A stretch of 64,000 bases of DNA from Onchidella celtica (GCA_963931925.1 OZ007575.1:42726112-42790111); one strand, 5' to 3'; counted from the stretch's first letter, positions 10,124-20,354 are shown. Notes: a model not told the origin generated them from the letters alone. Numbers and translations are program-made.

Positions 10124-13100
10124 CTAGGCTCGACTAAGGTAGTCGGCGATATGATTGCTGGTTCCTGGAATTGGTTGAATAACGAAGGTGTACGGCTGTA
10201 AAGCCAATGCCCATCTAGACAAGCGTGGGCTGGACGAACGATTCTTCGACAAAAATGTCAGTGGCTTGTGATCCGTCTGGATACAAAATTCTCGTCCCAT
10301 GAGATAACGTCCTAGTTTCTGGACGGACCAGACAATGGCAAGACACTCACGCTCTATCACAGAATACTTTCTTTCTCTCTGCAATAACTTCCTACTGACA
10401 TAACATACAGGATGGAGACATTCGTTCTTCTCCTGTAGAAGACAAGCGCCGACACTAGAGTCCGACGCATCCGTTCTGAGGATAAAATTAGATCGAAAAT
10501 CGGGTAATATCAGAATGGGTGACGATGATAATGCTGTCACCAAATTATCAAATGCTGTCTGACATTCAGACGTCCACTGGACCTTATCGGGTTGTCCCTT
10601 CTTAGTAAGGTCAGTAAGAGAAGATGACAAGGAGGAAAAATTTGGAATGAACTTTCTGTAATAATTTAAAATTCCGACTAAGCTTCTGACTTGTTTCTTT
10701 GTTTTTGGGATTTGCAACCCTACTAACTTGTCAATTTTTGTTACTTCAGGTCTCTGAACACCTCTACCCACAATATGTCCTAAGAATATTATCTCTGGAC
10801 ATGCCAAATCCATCTTTGCGGGTTTAGCAGTTAACCCAAAATGACGTAATCGTTGAAAAATTACTGTTAGTGTCTGAATATGATCAGACCATGTCGACGT
10901 ATGGCATGCTATATCATCAAAGAATGACACGACATTAGGTATGTCCTTCAACACCAATCTCATTAATCGTGCAAACGTCGCTGGTGCGTTTACCAACCCA
11001 AATGGCATGACCTTAAATTGGAATAATCCAATGGGCGTTTGGAACGCCGTGTATTGTTTAGACTCCTCAGTAAGCGGGATTTCCCAATACCCTTTCGTTA
11101 AATCTATCTTGGAAAACCACGTGGACCCGGCCAATGAAGCTATTAATTCCTCCTGAAACGGAATAGGCTCCCTATCGCCTACCGTAACAGCGTTCAATCT
11201 TCGAAAATCAATACAGAACCGCACCGATCCATCAAGTTTTTTCACGAGGACGATGGGTGATGAATACGGCGATGTTGATGGTTCTATCACATCTAACTTC
11301 AACATTGACTCAACTTCCTTTATGACCCTATCCCTCGACGAAAAAGGCAACGGATACGGTCTAAGAAATACTGGCTTATCCGAAGTCAACTTTATTTGGT
11401 GCTGGATCACCGTAGTGCGACCCGGCAAATCCGTAACAACATCCGGAAATGACGCTAACAGGGTCTCAAGTTCCCTACTCCTTGAACTCGTAAGGTCAGG
11501 GTTAATTTTTACGTCCCTGTAACCTTGTGTCGCAGTTAACTCCGGCAATTGAATTTGTAACTCTTCCTGCGCCTCGGTGTCGCTTACGTCACAGTCCAAC
11601 TGGTCTACGACCCCCGTACAAGCAATAGAGAAGACAGTCTCCTCTGGTCTTGTCTGTGCACACAGATACTGTGGTCTCTCATAAAATCTCTGTAGCATAT
11701 TAACATGGAAAACCTTACTCGCTCCATCAATGTGGATAGCGTAATCTACCTTTGAAACAACTCGCTCAATAACATAAGGGCCTTTCCATGTCATCAATAA
11801 CTTATTATGGTCCGTAGGTAACAACAATAGGACCTTGTCTCCTGGCTTAAAAATTCTCAGTTTGGAACCTCTATCTTTATAGTCTTTTGCTCTTTTCGAA
11901 GCGATACCAGAAGCTTCTTCTGCTATAGTGCGCGCTGAAGATAGTATTTCTCTTAAATCAACAAGGTACTGAAACACCGAAATCTGCTCATCGTCTCCCG
12001 ATGATGGCGACGTCATCATGTCCCGAAGAACATCAGTTGGGCCCCTAGGACTACGACCGTACATCATTTCGAACGGCGAGAATCCCGTTGACTCCTGCCG
12101 TACCTCTCTGTACGCGAATAACACTGCAGGGATATATCTATCCCAATCTTTAGGGCGATCAGCAGCTACCTTACGCAGCATCGACTTTAACGTCGAGTTC
12201 AATCTCTCGCACATGCCATTAGCCTGCGGATGATAAGGGGTGGTAGTGATAGGTTGTATACTGAATAAGCGGAACAATTCCTTCATCATCTGCGACGTAA
12301 ATTGCGCGCCCCTATCAGACAGAATTTGCTCTGGTATTCCTACCCTAGCGAAGATTGCAAACAACGCTTCCGCGACTGCCTCAGACGTTATGGTCCGCAG
12401 AGGAACCGCCTCTGGCCATCTCGTAGCATTACATATGACCGTTAAGAAAAATCGATTCCCCCTATCGGTCGCTGGGTGAATGGGGCCAACAAGGTCTATC
12501 GAGACCTTTTTAAACGGTTCCGAGACCGTGGGGATCTTCTGAAGAGGGGCCTGGGGTGTACGACCCTTATGCGTCGTCTTTTGGCACGCACTGCACGTCT
12601 TACAATAGACTTGCACATCTCTGTGGATCGATGGCCAGTAAAAATTTTTAAGAACCCTTTCTTTGGTTCTAGCTATCCCCATATGACCCGCTAATGGGAC
12701 ATCATGTGACAAATGCAATACTGTTGCGATCAGCAACGCTGGCACAACGACCTGCTTTAAAATGGAGGACACCGTTACATACTTACGGAACAGAATGCCC
12801 GCCTGAACAATAAAGGAGGACGACCCGTTCTTATATCTCCTCGTTTTCTCGGTTCGCGCTTCCCCAAAACATGGGTTTAATGATGGGTCCTCCCTTTGTA
12901 ATCTCGCCAAGCGCTCTGGCGTGATATCTAGGTTGACCGCTGGCGTAGCCAAAGGTCTAATCTTATCTTTATCAGCTACCCGTCGCCGTGTTTCGACCGC
13001 GGCGCAAAAGTCAATACCTTTTGATTGCGACCATGCTTGCACGTTCTCATCGGAAGGGGAAACTACCCGTGATACATTCCCAATGATGAGCTGGGCGCCT

Positions 13101-13726
13101 GGAAAACAACCAACGACTGCTTCGAGTTCCCCGCTAAGGAAAGGTGTATCTATCATTATTTTTGCCATGGGTAATTTCTCAATGGCCCCCGAAAATTGGA
13201 TGCACGGGACAGTCTCACCTGTAAGCTGTGAATCCCGAATGCAGTCCCTATGCACTCCCACAACGGTAGATCCTGTATCTCGTAAAACCGAGACCGGTTC
13301 GTCCCCAACAAACCCCGGATAAACCCTAAGACCACCTCCTGTATGACATGAATTTATAACGGGGATCTTTCTCCCACAAGGTAAAACACCGGAAGACAAT
13401 AACTTCTCACAACTGGGACACTTAGAATACTGTACGCCTCCGTTGTCCGATGTAACACACGCGGCTGCATGATGAAATTTATTTGGGGAGCCTGGACTGG
13501 AGCTACTGTCCACGTTCGCCGCTATCCTACCTGCAGGGCAGTTCACGCTGATGTGATCTGCTCTTCCGCAGTTCCAACACTTCGCGGCCCTACACTCGCG
13601 GGAAAAGTGACCCACGCGTCCGCAAGTCCAACACTCCGCTCCCTGTGCTGCCCTAGGCCTGGGTCCCCGTGACCCCTCGCGACCGGAACTAGAGTCCCTA
13701 TGCCGTCGGTCATCGGCAAAGGTCAC
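10124..13726 (-). CDS. pol: Inner element pol: NC knuckles, protease, integrase, RT, RNase H
   Basis: 1200 residues from the first Met after the TAG at 13880; the frame is open from 13879 and in register with gag. Two CCHC knuckles (Cys32-35-His40-Cys45 and Cys50-53-His58-Cys63) are followed by aspartic protease (Asp150-Thr-Gly). Integrase comes next: HHCC zinc finger (His341, His348, Cys378, Cys381), catalytic Asp411, Asp471 and Glu507 with the classic 35-residue D-E spacing, and a GPY/F-like tail near 649-651. RT follows (motif A Asp875, active box FFDD at 935-938), then RNase H (Asp1086, Glu1127, Asp1152, Asp1195) ending at 1200. Integrase before RT is the copia order in a gypsy-type protein, the hallmark of Gmr1-like elements. 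Confidence 0.95.
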   Translation of the reverse strand: MTFADDRRHRDSSSGREGSRGPRPRAAQGAECWTCGRVGHFSRECRAAKCWNCGRADHISVNCPAGRIAANVDSSSSPGSPNKFHHAAACVTSDNGGVQYSKCPSCEKLLSSGVLPCGRKIPVINSCHTGGGLRVYPGFVGDEPVSVLRDTGSTVVGVHRDCIRDSQLTGETVPCIQFSGAIEKLPMAKIMIDTPFLSGELEAVVGCFPGAQLIIGNVSRVVSPSDENVQAWSQSKGIDFCAAVETRRRVADKDKIRPLATPAVNLDITPERLARLQREDPSLNPCFGEARTEKTRRYKNGSSSFIVQAGILFRKYVTVSSILKQVVVPALLIATVLHLSHDVPLAGHMGIARTKERVLKNFYWPSIHRDVQVYCKTCSACQKTTHKGRTPQAPLQKIPTVSEPFKKVSIDLVGPIHPATDRGNRFFLTVICNATRWPEAVPLRTITSEAVAEALFAIFARVGIPEQILSDRGAQFTSQMMKELFRLFSIQPITTTPYHPQANGMCERLNSTLKSMLRKVAADRPKDWDRYIPAVLFAYREVRQESTGFSPFEMMYGRSPRGPTDVLRDMMTSPSSGDDEQISVFQYLVDLREILSSARTIAEEASGIASKRAKDYKDRGSKLRIFKPGDKVLLLLPTDHNKLLMTWKGPYVIERVVSKVDYAIHIDGASKVFHVNMLQRFYERPQYLCAQTRPEETVFSIACTGVVDQLDCDVSDTEAQEELQIQLPELTATQGYRDVKINPDLTSSRSRELETLLASFPDVVTDLPGRTTVIQHQIKLTSDKPVFLRPYPLPFSSRDRVIKEVESMLKLDVIEPSTSPYSSPIVLVKKLDGSVRFCIDFRRLNAVTVGDREPIPFQEELIASLAGSTWFSKIDLTKGYWEIPLTEESKQYTAFQTPIGLFQFKVMPFGLVNAPATFARLMRLVLKDIPNVVSFFDDIACHTSTWSDHIQTLTVIFQRLRHFGLTAKPAKMDLACPEIIFLGHIVGRGVQRPEVTKIDKLVGLQIPKTKKQVRSLVGILNYYRKFIPNFSSLSSSLTDLTKKGQPDKVQWTSECQTAFDNLVTALSSSPILILPDFRSNFILRTDASDSSVGACLLQEKNECLHPVCYVSRKLLQRERKYSVIERECLAIVWSVQKLGRYLMGREFCIQTDHKPLTFLSKNRSSSPRLSRWALALQPYTFVIQPIPGTSNHIADYLSRA

Positions 13727-13879
13727 AACTCGCCCCCGGCCATTACCGCGACCTAGCCCTCCTGCTCGGTCAAACTTACCGGATCCATATGCCGGTGATT
13801 GGTGATAGCCCCTACGCTGCCCCTGGGCTTGCCCGCTATAGGCACCACGCTGACGCGACCTGTCCCTAAGTCCTGCCGG
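13727..13879 (-). CDS. Inner element linker between gag TAG and first pol Met
   Basis: 51 codons in the same frame as gag and pol, rich in Gly, Arg, Gln and Ser. The same segment is translated without interruption in the outer copy. It is only made if TAG at 13880-13882 is read through or a non-Met start is used. Confidence 0.6.
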
Positions 13880-14836
13880 CTACCCCTCGACAACGGCGAC
13901 GTACCCAGCATCTTGGACGTACGCCCTGGCGACTGGTTTGGACGGATGCGCCGTACGGTATGCCTCCGCCAACTTAGACGCCTCCTGCACCGTCGCGGGT
14001 TCGTTCTCTTTCAGGAAAGCCACCAGATCTTTGTGGCACGACGCGTACAGCTGGTCACGGATCATTAAGTCTTTCAGTTTAGCAAAATCCGTGCCCACAT
14101 GCGCCAAGTCTATCCAGTTCGCGAAATACTCCGTTAGTCTCGCGACGAAGGCAGCAAAGTCCTCCCTGGTATCTGCACGTGCTCGCCTAAACTGCTCCCG
14201 GAAATATTCCTCGGTACGCGCAAATCGGCGAAGCAGCAAAGCCTTCAGCTTATCGTAATCTTGCACGTCTTCGCGCTGTAGCTCTTTAAAGTAGGTTAAC
14301 GCTCGCCCCTGCAATAGCGATGCCAGGTACGTGGCCCATAATTCCTTATTTTCCCCCCATTGCAATTGTGCGTTCAGTTCGAACCTGTAAAGGAAGGCGT
14401 CTATGTCGTCCTTCCGGTCGTCGAACGTAGGGAGCTTAATCCTAACGCCACCCTTATTGTGTACCTGCCGCTCAACTGTTTCTGTTGGCGCATTCTTTTT
14501 GAGTTCTAATTCCGCGATTCTTACTCGCGCGTCTGTCTCCCGCTCTTGAGCTTCTATCTCCTTTAACTTTAACTCCCTCTCCTGCTCCCGTTCCTTAGCC
14601 TCTCTTTCCTGTTGCTTAAACTCCCTTTCCTGTTCCTTATCCTTAGCCTCTCTTTCCTCTTGCTTATCCTTAGCCTCTCTCTCCTGCTCCTGAGCCTTAG
14701 CCTCTTTTTCTCGCTCTCTATCCGTAGCACGCTCATCGCGCAAATCCGCCTGCTGTTCTTTGATCCAGCCGCGTAGCTCCTCTCCCTCAAGGCCAAGTTC
14801 CTTACCCAACTTCATTAGTTGTTGGAGTTCCGCCAT
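13880..14836 (-). CDS. gag: Inner element Gag (capsid), ended by TAG
   Basis: 318 residues. The N-terminal ~110 residues are a highly charged, probably coiled-coil block of short Glu/Lys/Arg/Gln repeats. From about residue 135 comes a capsid-like helical domain (DAFLYRFELNAQLQWGENKE, then LASLLQGRALTYF), and the last ~80 residues (LKDLMIRDQLYASC, LVAFLKENEP, EAYRTAH) have the look of the SCAN-related capsid C-terminal domain of Gmr1-like elements. The stop TAG replaces TCG (Ser) of the outer copy and falls before the zinc knuckles. The coil repeat count is higher than in the outer Gag. The start is the first Met after the ~960-bp leader. Confidence 0.92.
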   Translation of the reverse strand: MAELQQLMKLGKELGLEGEELRGWIKEQQADLRDERATDREREKEAKAQEQEREAKDKQEEREAKDKEQEREFKQQEREAKEREQERELKLKEIEAQERETDARVRIAELELKKNAPTETVERQVHNKGGVRIKLPTFDDRKDDIDAFLYRFELNAQLQWGENKELWATYLASLLQGRALTYFKELQREDVQDYDKLKALLLRRFARTEEYFREQFRRARADTREDFAAFVARLTEYFANWIDLAHVGTDFAKLKDLMIRDQLYASCHKDLVAFLKENEPATVQEASKLAEAYRTAHPSKPVARAYVQDAGYVAVVEG

Positions 14837-15783
14837 TTCACAGATTTGTGGTTATGGTATCTATTATAAAACGACCAACCTGTCGGTATGATCACTAACG
14901 ATACGACCAGAGACCTGAGATCACACCAGATATAACAATACCCGGTTGTCTCAAATACAATTCAGAAATTTACCTTTACAGCACAACTAATTCTATATCT
15001 ATAAAATGTATAGCACCATTAATTATAAAAAGAATAGAAAAGACAAGAATAAGGAAATTTAGTAGAAAGACCACAAGGACGTCGAGGAACAACGAACTAG
15101 ACTAGGACAAAGACGTAAAAAAGAAAATATAATGGAAAAAAAATGCAACCTAACTACGCCGATTACACAACAAGGTACGAACAAGAACAGAGTCTGAAAA
15201 AAAAGAACGTATCTACAGAATAGGGAAGAGAGGGACAAGAGAAACGTCTTCCTAAAACAACGAGGAAGATAGAACGCTACAATCTAAACAAAAATACAGG
15301 TCCCTACAGAACTGTTCACTGTGATGAACGAAGTTCCAAAGTTTACCACACCTTTTTAAAAGGATAAACTAAGTTCAACACCGCAAACCCGCGCCACCGC
15401 CCGTATAATCAATAACGACAACAAAAACAGCAAAAACAGGGAAAAAGACAGATCACAGGGACAGCCCACAATCCAGGGCACAAAAATTTTGACTTTTACT
15501 TAACTTTCAAATTTTGAGTAAAACTCCTCCCCTTAATCGGAGCTCTGGCTGCTCGTCTCCTCAGGCTGCACGCACACACTCTGGAAAGTTTAAATACACA
15601 TTAATACCTATTCATAGCAATACATGCATCAATACATATTATTATTCATAAACATACATAAATCATATCATCATGAAATTTCCATTCATCCCACGAACAA
15701 AGACAACAGCACGAATTCCTAGCACAACAGAAAAACAACTAGATATAACGAATACACAATGTCAAAATGACCACAGGTAAACA
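14837..15783 (-). other. 5' leader of inner element
   Basis: About 950 bp between the primer-binding site and the gag start, without ORFs. It should hold packaging and dimerisation signals. Closely similar to 19388-20340 of the outer copy but with scattered indels. Confidence 0.8.
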
Positions 15784-15796
15784 GGACTAGCCCCCA
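15784..15796 (-). promoter_or_regulatory. Primer-binding site of inner element (tRNA-Pro type)
   Basis: One base inside the 5' LTR, the - strand reads TGGGGGCTAGTCC, matching the tRNA-Pro primer site used by murine gammaretroviruses (TGGGGGCTCGTCC) at 12 of 13 positions. The outer copy matches at all 13. Confidence 0.75.
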
Positions 15797-15797
15797 G

Positions 15798-17032
15798 TGT
15801 CACAAATCCCAGACTGGGAGATGTAATAAGTATGACAGGACAACAATCACGAACAAACAAGTTAACACTTAACAGAACAATCCATCAGACTCACACATTT
15901 ATTAAACATAATTATACATATAATAGCGCAATTACATACATTATATTATTGAAATGACTGCCGTACTACGGCCTTATTCTCACACACACTCTCCCTCGGA
16001 TCCACAACCCGGTAGTTACTCCTAAAGGCACTTCGGCCTCAGCCTCTCCCCTCAGGGTCTTAATAGCACATTAATAATTTACTGGCACCGCAGTCTCTCA
16101 ATATCACCTTCCTATTGTCATACACCTTAGCATTCCCCTCGCACCTCAGCAGGGCAATAACATTATTATTTCCATAGCCATCAACATGGCAACAACATAG
16201 TATCAGTTCACTAGCCTATCAACATGGCAACAATATAGTATCTCATTCACTCTCATATCTACGTCCCTGTCCGTGACCTGACTGCCACGACTTTATGTGC
16301 CTCTACTGTCCTGCACTGACAGCCTCACTTCTGGCCTATGTATGGCCTCCGGCCCTATGCTGGCCTATCCCCTGTGCTCATCGAGGTGGCTCTGCGGCCC
16401 GTCCCCGACACCTACAAGAATAACATTACATTGGTATAATACCCTACCATTTCTATTCACTCCACCTCTCCTTACAACCCATGAAACGTACACACACTAG
16501 TTCACCTTTCACTCACCACACATCTTACGGTAACACACTTCCATCGGAGTACACACTACTCACTCGCGCTACAAATCCATGAACTCACTTTCATCTATCG
16601 CTCGTGGCGCACATTGCTATATCCAATATCAAGGACTTCCACATTCCTCACATATACTTATTCACATCATGGTAATAGACGAATATAATATAATACATCA
16701 ATCATAATAATCAATCAACGTTCTACATACCAGTCATAACTGGAAAGACTCTCACTAGTCTTCTCGACTGCTTCCCTTTATGTCCGCCCGATGGGCTCTT
16801 ATTCACAGGTCCGATCCGTAGGACCTTCTAACTTGCAGTGATAGTAATCCAGCGCTTTCGCCTCATTCAGACTTCCACACCACTCATACACGCACGCTTT
16901 TCCCACTTGTCTGCATGAGTTATTTTTACTCTTCCCCTTTCACGTCTTTTCCTATCCGTCTGTCGTGAGCTCTTCTTATTCTACACCCGCTCTGTAGCAA
17001 TCCCCTTAATTGCAATCACTCCACTCGTGACA
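15798..17032 (-). repeat. 5' LTR of inner element (LTR type B)
   Basis: 1235 bp, TGTCAC...GTGACA. Pairs with 8533-9769. The small number of differences, including a 2-bp CA deletion in the ATAACATTATT stretch, indicates recent insertion. Confidence 0.95.
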
Positions 17033-17037
17033 ATAGT
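17033..17037. repeat. Target site duplication of inner element, right copy
   Basis: ATAGT, identical to 8528-8532. Confidence 0.97.
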
Positions 17038-19387
17038 CTTTTGCTCTTTTCGAAGCGATACCAGAAGCTTCTTCTGCTATAGTGCGCGCTGAAGATAATC
17101 TTTCTCTTAAATCAACAAGGTCTATCGAAACCTTTTTAACCGGTTCCGAAACCGTGGGGATCTTCTGAAGAGGAGCCTGGGGTGTACGACCCTTATGCGT
17201 CGTCTTTTGGCACGCACTGCACGTCTTACAATAGACTTGCACATCTCTGTGTACTGACGGCCAATAAAAATCTTTCAGAACTCTCTCCTTGGTTCTAGCA
17301 CTTCCCATATGATGCGCTAATGGAACATCATGGGCCAGACGCAATACTGTAGCAATCAACGACCGTGGCACCACGACCTGCTTTTGGACGGAAGCCACTG
17401 TGACGTACATACGGAACAGAATGCCCCCCTGGACAAAAAAAGAAGATGACCCGTTTTTATATTTCCTCGTTTTCTCGGTTCGCGCTTCCCCAAAACATGG
17501 GTTTAATGATGGATCCTCCCTTTGTAATCTCGCCAAGCGCTCTGGCGTGATATCTAGGTTGACCGCTGGCGTAGCCAAAGGTCTAATCTTATCTTTATCA
17601 GCTACCCGTCGACGTGTTTCGACCGCGGCGCAAAAGTCAATACCTTTTGATTGCGACCATGCTTGCACGTTCTCATCGGAAGGGGAAACTACCCGTGATA
17701 CATTCCCAATGATGAGCTGGGCGCCTGGAAAACAACCAACGACTGCTTCGACTTCCCCGCTAAGGAAAGGTGTATCTATCATTATTCTTGCCATGGGTAA
17801 TTTCTCAATGGCCCCCGAAAATTGGATGCACGGGACAGTCTCACCTGTAAGCTGTGAATCCCGAATGCAGTCTCTATGCACTCCCACAACAGTAGATCCT
17901 GTATCTCGTAAAACCGAGACCGGTTCGTCCCCAACAAACCCCGGATAAACCCTAAGACCACCTCCTGTATGACATGAATTTATAATGGGGATCTTTCTCC
18001 CACAAGGTAAAACACCGGAAGATAATAACTTCTCACAACTGGGACACTTAGAATACTGTCCGCCTCCGTTGTCCGATGTAACACACGCAGCCGCATGATG
18101 AAATTTATTTGGGGAACATGGACTGGAGCTACTGTGCACGTTCGCCGCTATCCTACCTGCAGGGCAATTCACGCTGATGTGATCTGCTCTACCGCAGTTC
18201 CAACACTTCGCGGCCCTACACTCGCGTGAAAAGTGACCCACGCGTCCGCAAGTCCAACACTCCGCTCCCTGTGCTGCACTAGGCCTGGGTCCCCGTGACC
18301 CATCGCGACCGGAACTAGAGTCCCTATGCCGTCGGTCATCGGCAAAGGTCACAAATCGCCCCCGGCCATTACCGCGACCTAGCCCTCCTGCTCGGTCAAA
18401 CTTACCGGATCCATATGCCGGTGATTGGTGATAGCCCCTACGCTGCCCCTGGGCTTGCCCACTATAGGCACCACGCTGACGCGACCTGTCCCTAAGTCCT
18501 GCCGGCGACCCTTCGACAACGGCGACGTACCCAGCATCTTGGACGTACGCCCTGGCGACTGGTTTGGACGGATGTGCCGTACGGTATGCTTCCGCCAACT
18601 TAGACGCCTCCTGCACCGTCGCGGGTTCGTTCTCTTTCAGGAAAGCCACCAGATCTTTGTGGCACGACGCGTACAGCTGGTCACGGATCATTAAGTCTTT
18701 CAGTTTAGCAAAATCCGCGCCCACATGCGCCAAGTCTACCCAGTTCGCGAAATACTCCGTTAGTCTCGCGACGAAGGCAGCAAAGTCCTCCCTGGTATCT
18801 GCACGTGCCCGCCTAAACTGCTCCCGGAAATATTCCTCGGTACGCGCAAATCGGCGAAGCAGCAAAGCCTTCAGCTTATCGTAATCTTGCACGTCTTCGC
18901 GCTGTAGCTCTTTAAAGTAGGTTAACGCTCGCCCCTGCAATAGCGACGCCAGGTACGTGGCCCATAATTCCTTATTTTCCCCCCATTGCAATTGTGCGTT
19001 CAGTTCGAACCTGTAAAGGAAGGCGTCTATGTCGTCCTTCCGGTCGTCGAACGTAGGGAGCTTAATCCTAACGCCACCTTTATTGTGTACCTGCCGCTCA
19101 ACTGTTTCTGTTGGCGCACTCTTTTTGATTTCCAACTCGGCGATCTTTACTTGCGCCTCTATCTCCCTTAACTTTAACTCCCTCTCCTGCTCCCGTTCCT
19201 TAGCCTCTCTTTCCTGTTGCTTAAACTCCCTTTCCTGTTCCTTATCCTTAGCCTCTTTTTCTCGCTCTCTATCCTTAGCACGCTCATCGCGCAAATCCGC
19301 CTGCTGTTCTTTAATCCAGCCGCGTAGCTCTTCTCCCTCCAGGCCAAGTTCCTTACCCAACTTCATTAGTTGTTGGAGTTCCGCCAT
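17033..19387 (-). pseudogene. gag-pol: Outer element gag-pol, 5' part: Gag, NC, protease, broken integrase
   Basis: 785 codons from Met at 19387 to the nested insertion. Gag resembles the inner Gag but with a shorter charged coil block. It continues without a stop through two CCHC knuckles (CWTCGRVGHFSREC and CWNCGRADHISVNC), protease (RDTGST) and the integrase zinc finger (HDVPLAHH..CKTCSACQ). After SIDLV, the first catalytic Asp, the frame jumps directly to DLRE, skipping the stretch that holds the second Asp and the Glu. The junction (17113-17121) is CAACAAGGT, a 9-bp sequence present at both deletion ends in the inner copy (11959 and 12487, 528 bp apart). The apparent extension to 17006 is nested LTR sequence. 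Confidence 0.92.
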
Positions 19388-20340
19388 TTCACAGATTTAT
19401 GGTTATGGTATCTATTATAAGACGACCAACCTGTCGGTATGATCACTAACGATACGACCAGAGACCTGAGATCACACCAGATATAACAATACCCGGTTGT
19501 CTCAAATACAATTCAGAAATTTACCTTTACAGCACAACTAATTCTATATCTACAAAATGTATGCACTATTAATTATAAAAGAAAATAGAAACGACAAGAA
19601 TGAAGAAATATAGTAGAAGGACCACAAGTACGTCAAGGACAACGAACCAGACTAGGACAAAGACGTAAAAAAGAAAATATAATGGAGAAAAAAAAAATGC
19701 AACCTAACTACGCCGATTACACTACAAGGTACGAACAAGAACAGAGTCTGAAAAAAAAGAACGTATCTACAGATAGGGAAGAGAGGGACAAGAGAGACGT
19801 CTTCCTAAAACAACGAGGAAGATGGAACGGCACAATCTAAACAAAAATACAGGTCCCTACAGAACTGTTCACTGTGATGAACGAAGTTCCAAATTTAGCC
19901 CACCTTTTGAAAAGGATAAACTAAGTTCAACACAGCAAACCCGCGCCACCGCCCGTATAATCAATTACAACGAAAACAGCAAAAACAGGTAAACAGACAG
20001 ATGAAAAGACAGCCCTTAATCCAGGGTACAAAATTTTTGACTTTTACTTAACTTTCAGCCTTATGCGTTTAAGTCCTCGACCCAATCGGAGCTCTGGCTG
20101 CTTGTCTCCTCAGGCTGCACGCACACACACTGTCTCTGCAGAAATTTAAGTACACATTAATACATATTCATCAAAGTACCTGCATCAATACATATTATTA
20201 TTCATAAACATACATAAATCATACCATCATGAAAATTTCCATTCATCCCACGAACAAAGACAACAGCACGAATTCCTAGCACAACAGAAAAACAACTAGA
20301 TATAACGAATACACAATGTCAAAATGACCACAGGTAAACA
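19388..20340 (-). other. 5' leader of outer element
   Basis: About 950 bp, non-coding, homologous to the inner leader. Confidence 0.8.
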
Positions 20341-20353
20341 GGACGAGCCCCCA
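20341..20353 (-). promoter_or_regulatory. Primer-binding site of outer element (tRNA-Pro type)
   Basis: TGGGGGCTCGTCC on the - strand, one base inside the 5' LTR. It is complementary to the 3' end of tRNA-Pro over 13 bases. Confidence 0.8.
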
Positions 20354-20354
20354 G

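Larger units (their letters stand above)
8533..17032 (-). mobile_element. Inner (nested) Gmr1-like Ty3/gypsy retrotransposon
   Basis: 8500 bp, same orientation and family as its host element. LTRs are 8533-9769 (3') and 15798-17032 (5'), differing by four substitutions and one 2-bp indel by eye. The target duplication ATAGT is perfect. The internal region has a primer-binding site, a ~960-bp leader, a gag-pol frame from 14836 to 10124 interrupted only by one TAG at 13880-13882, and a polypurine tract. Domain order is Gag, zinc knuckles, protease, integrase, RT, RNase H, which is the Ty1/copia order within a gypsy-type pol, as in Gmr1 of cod and relatives. No envelope gene. Confidence 0.96.

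Noticed and set aside
13880-15797. A possible envelope or accessory gene in the retrotransposons
   Set aside because: Regions between gag and LTR, and between RNase H and LTR, hold no substantial frame in either copy.
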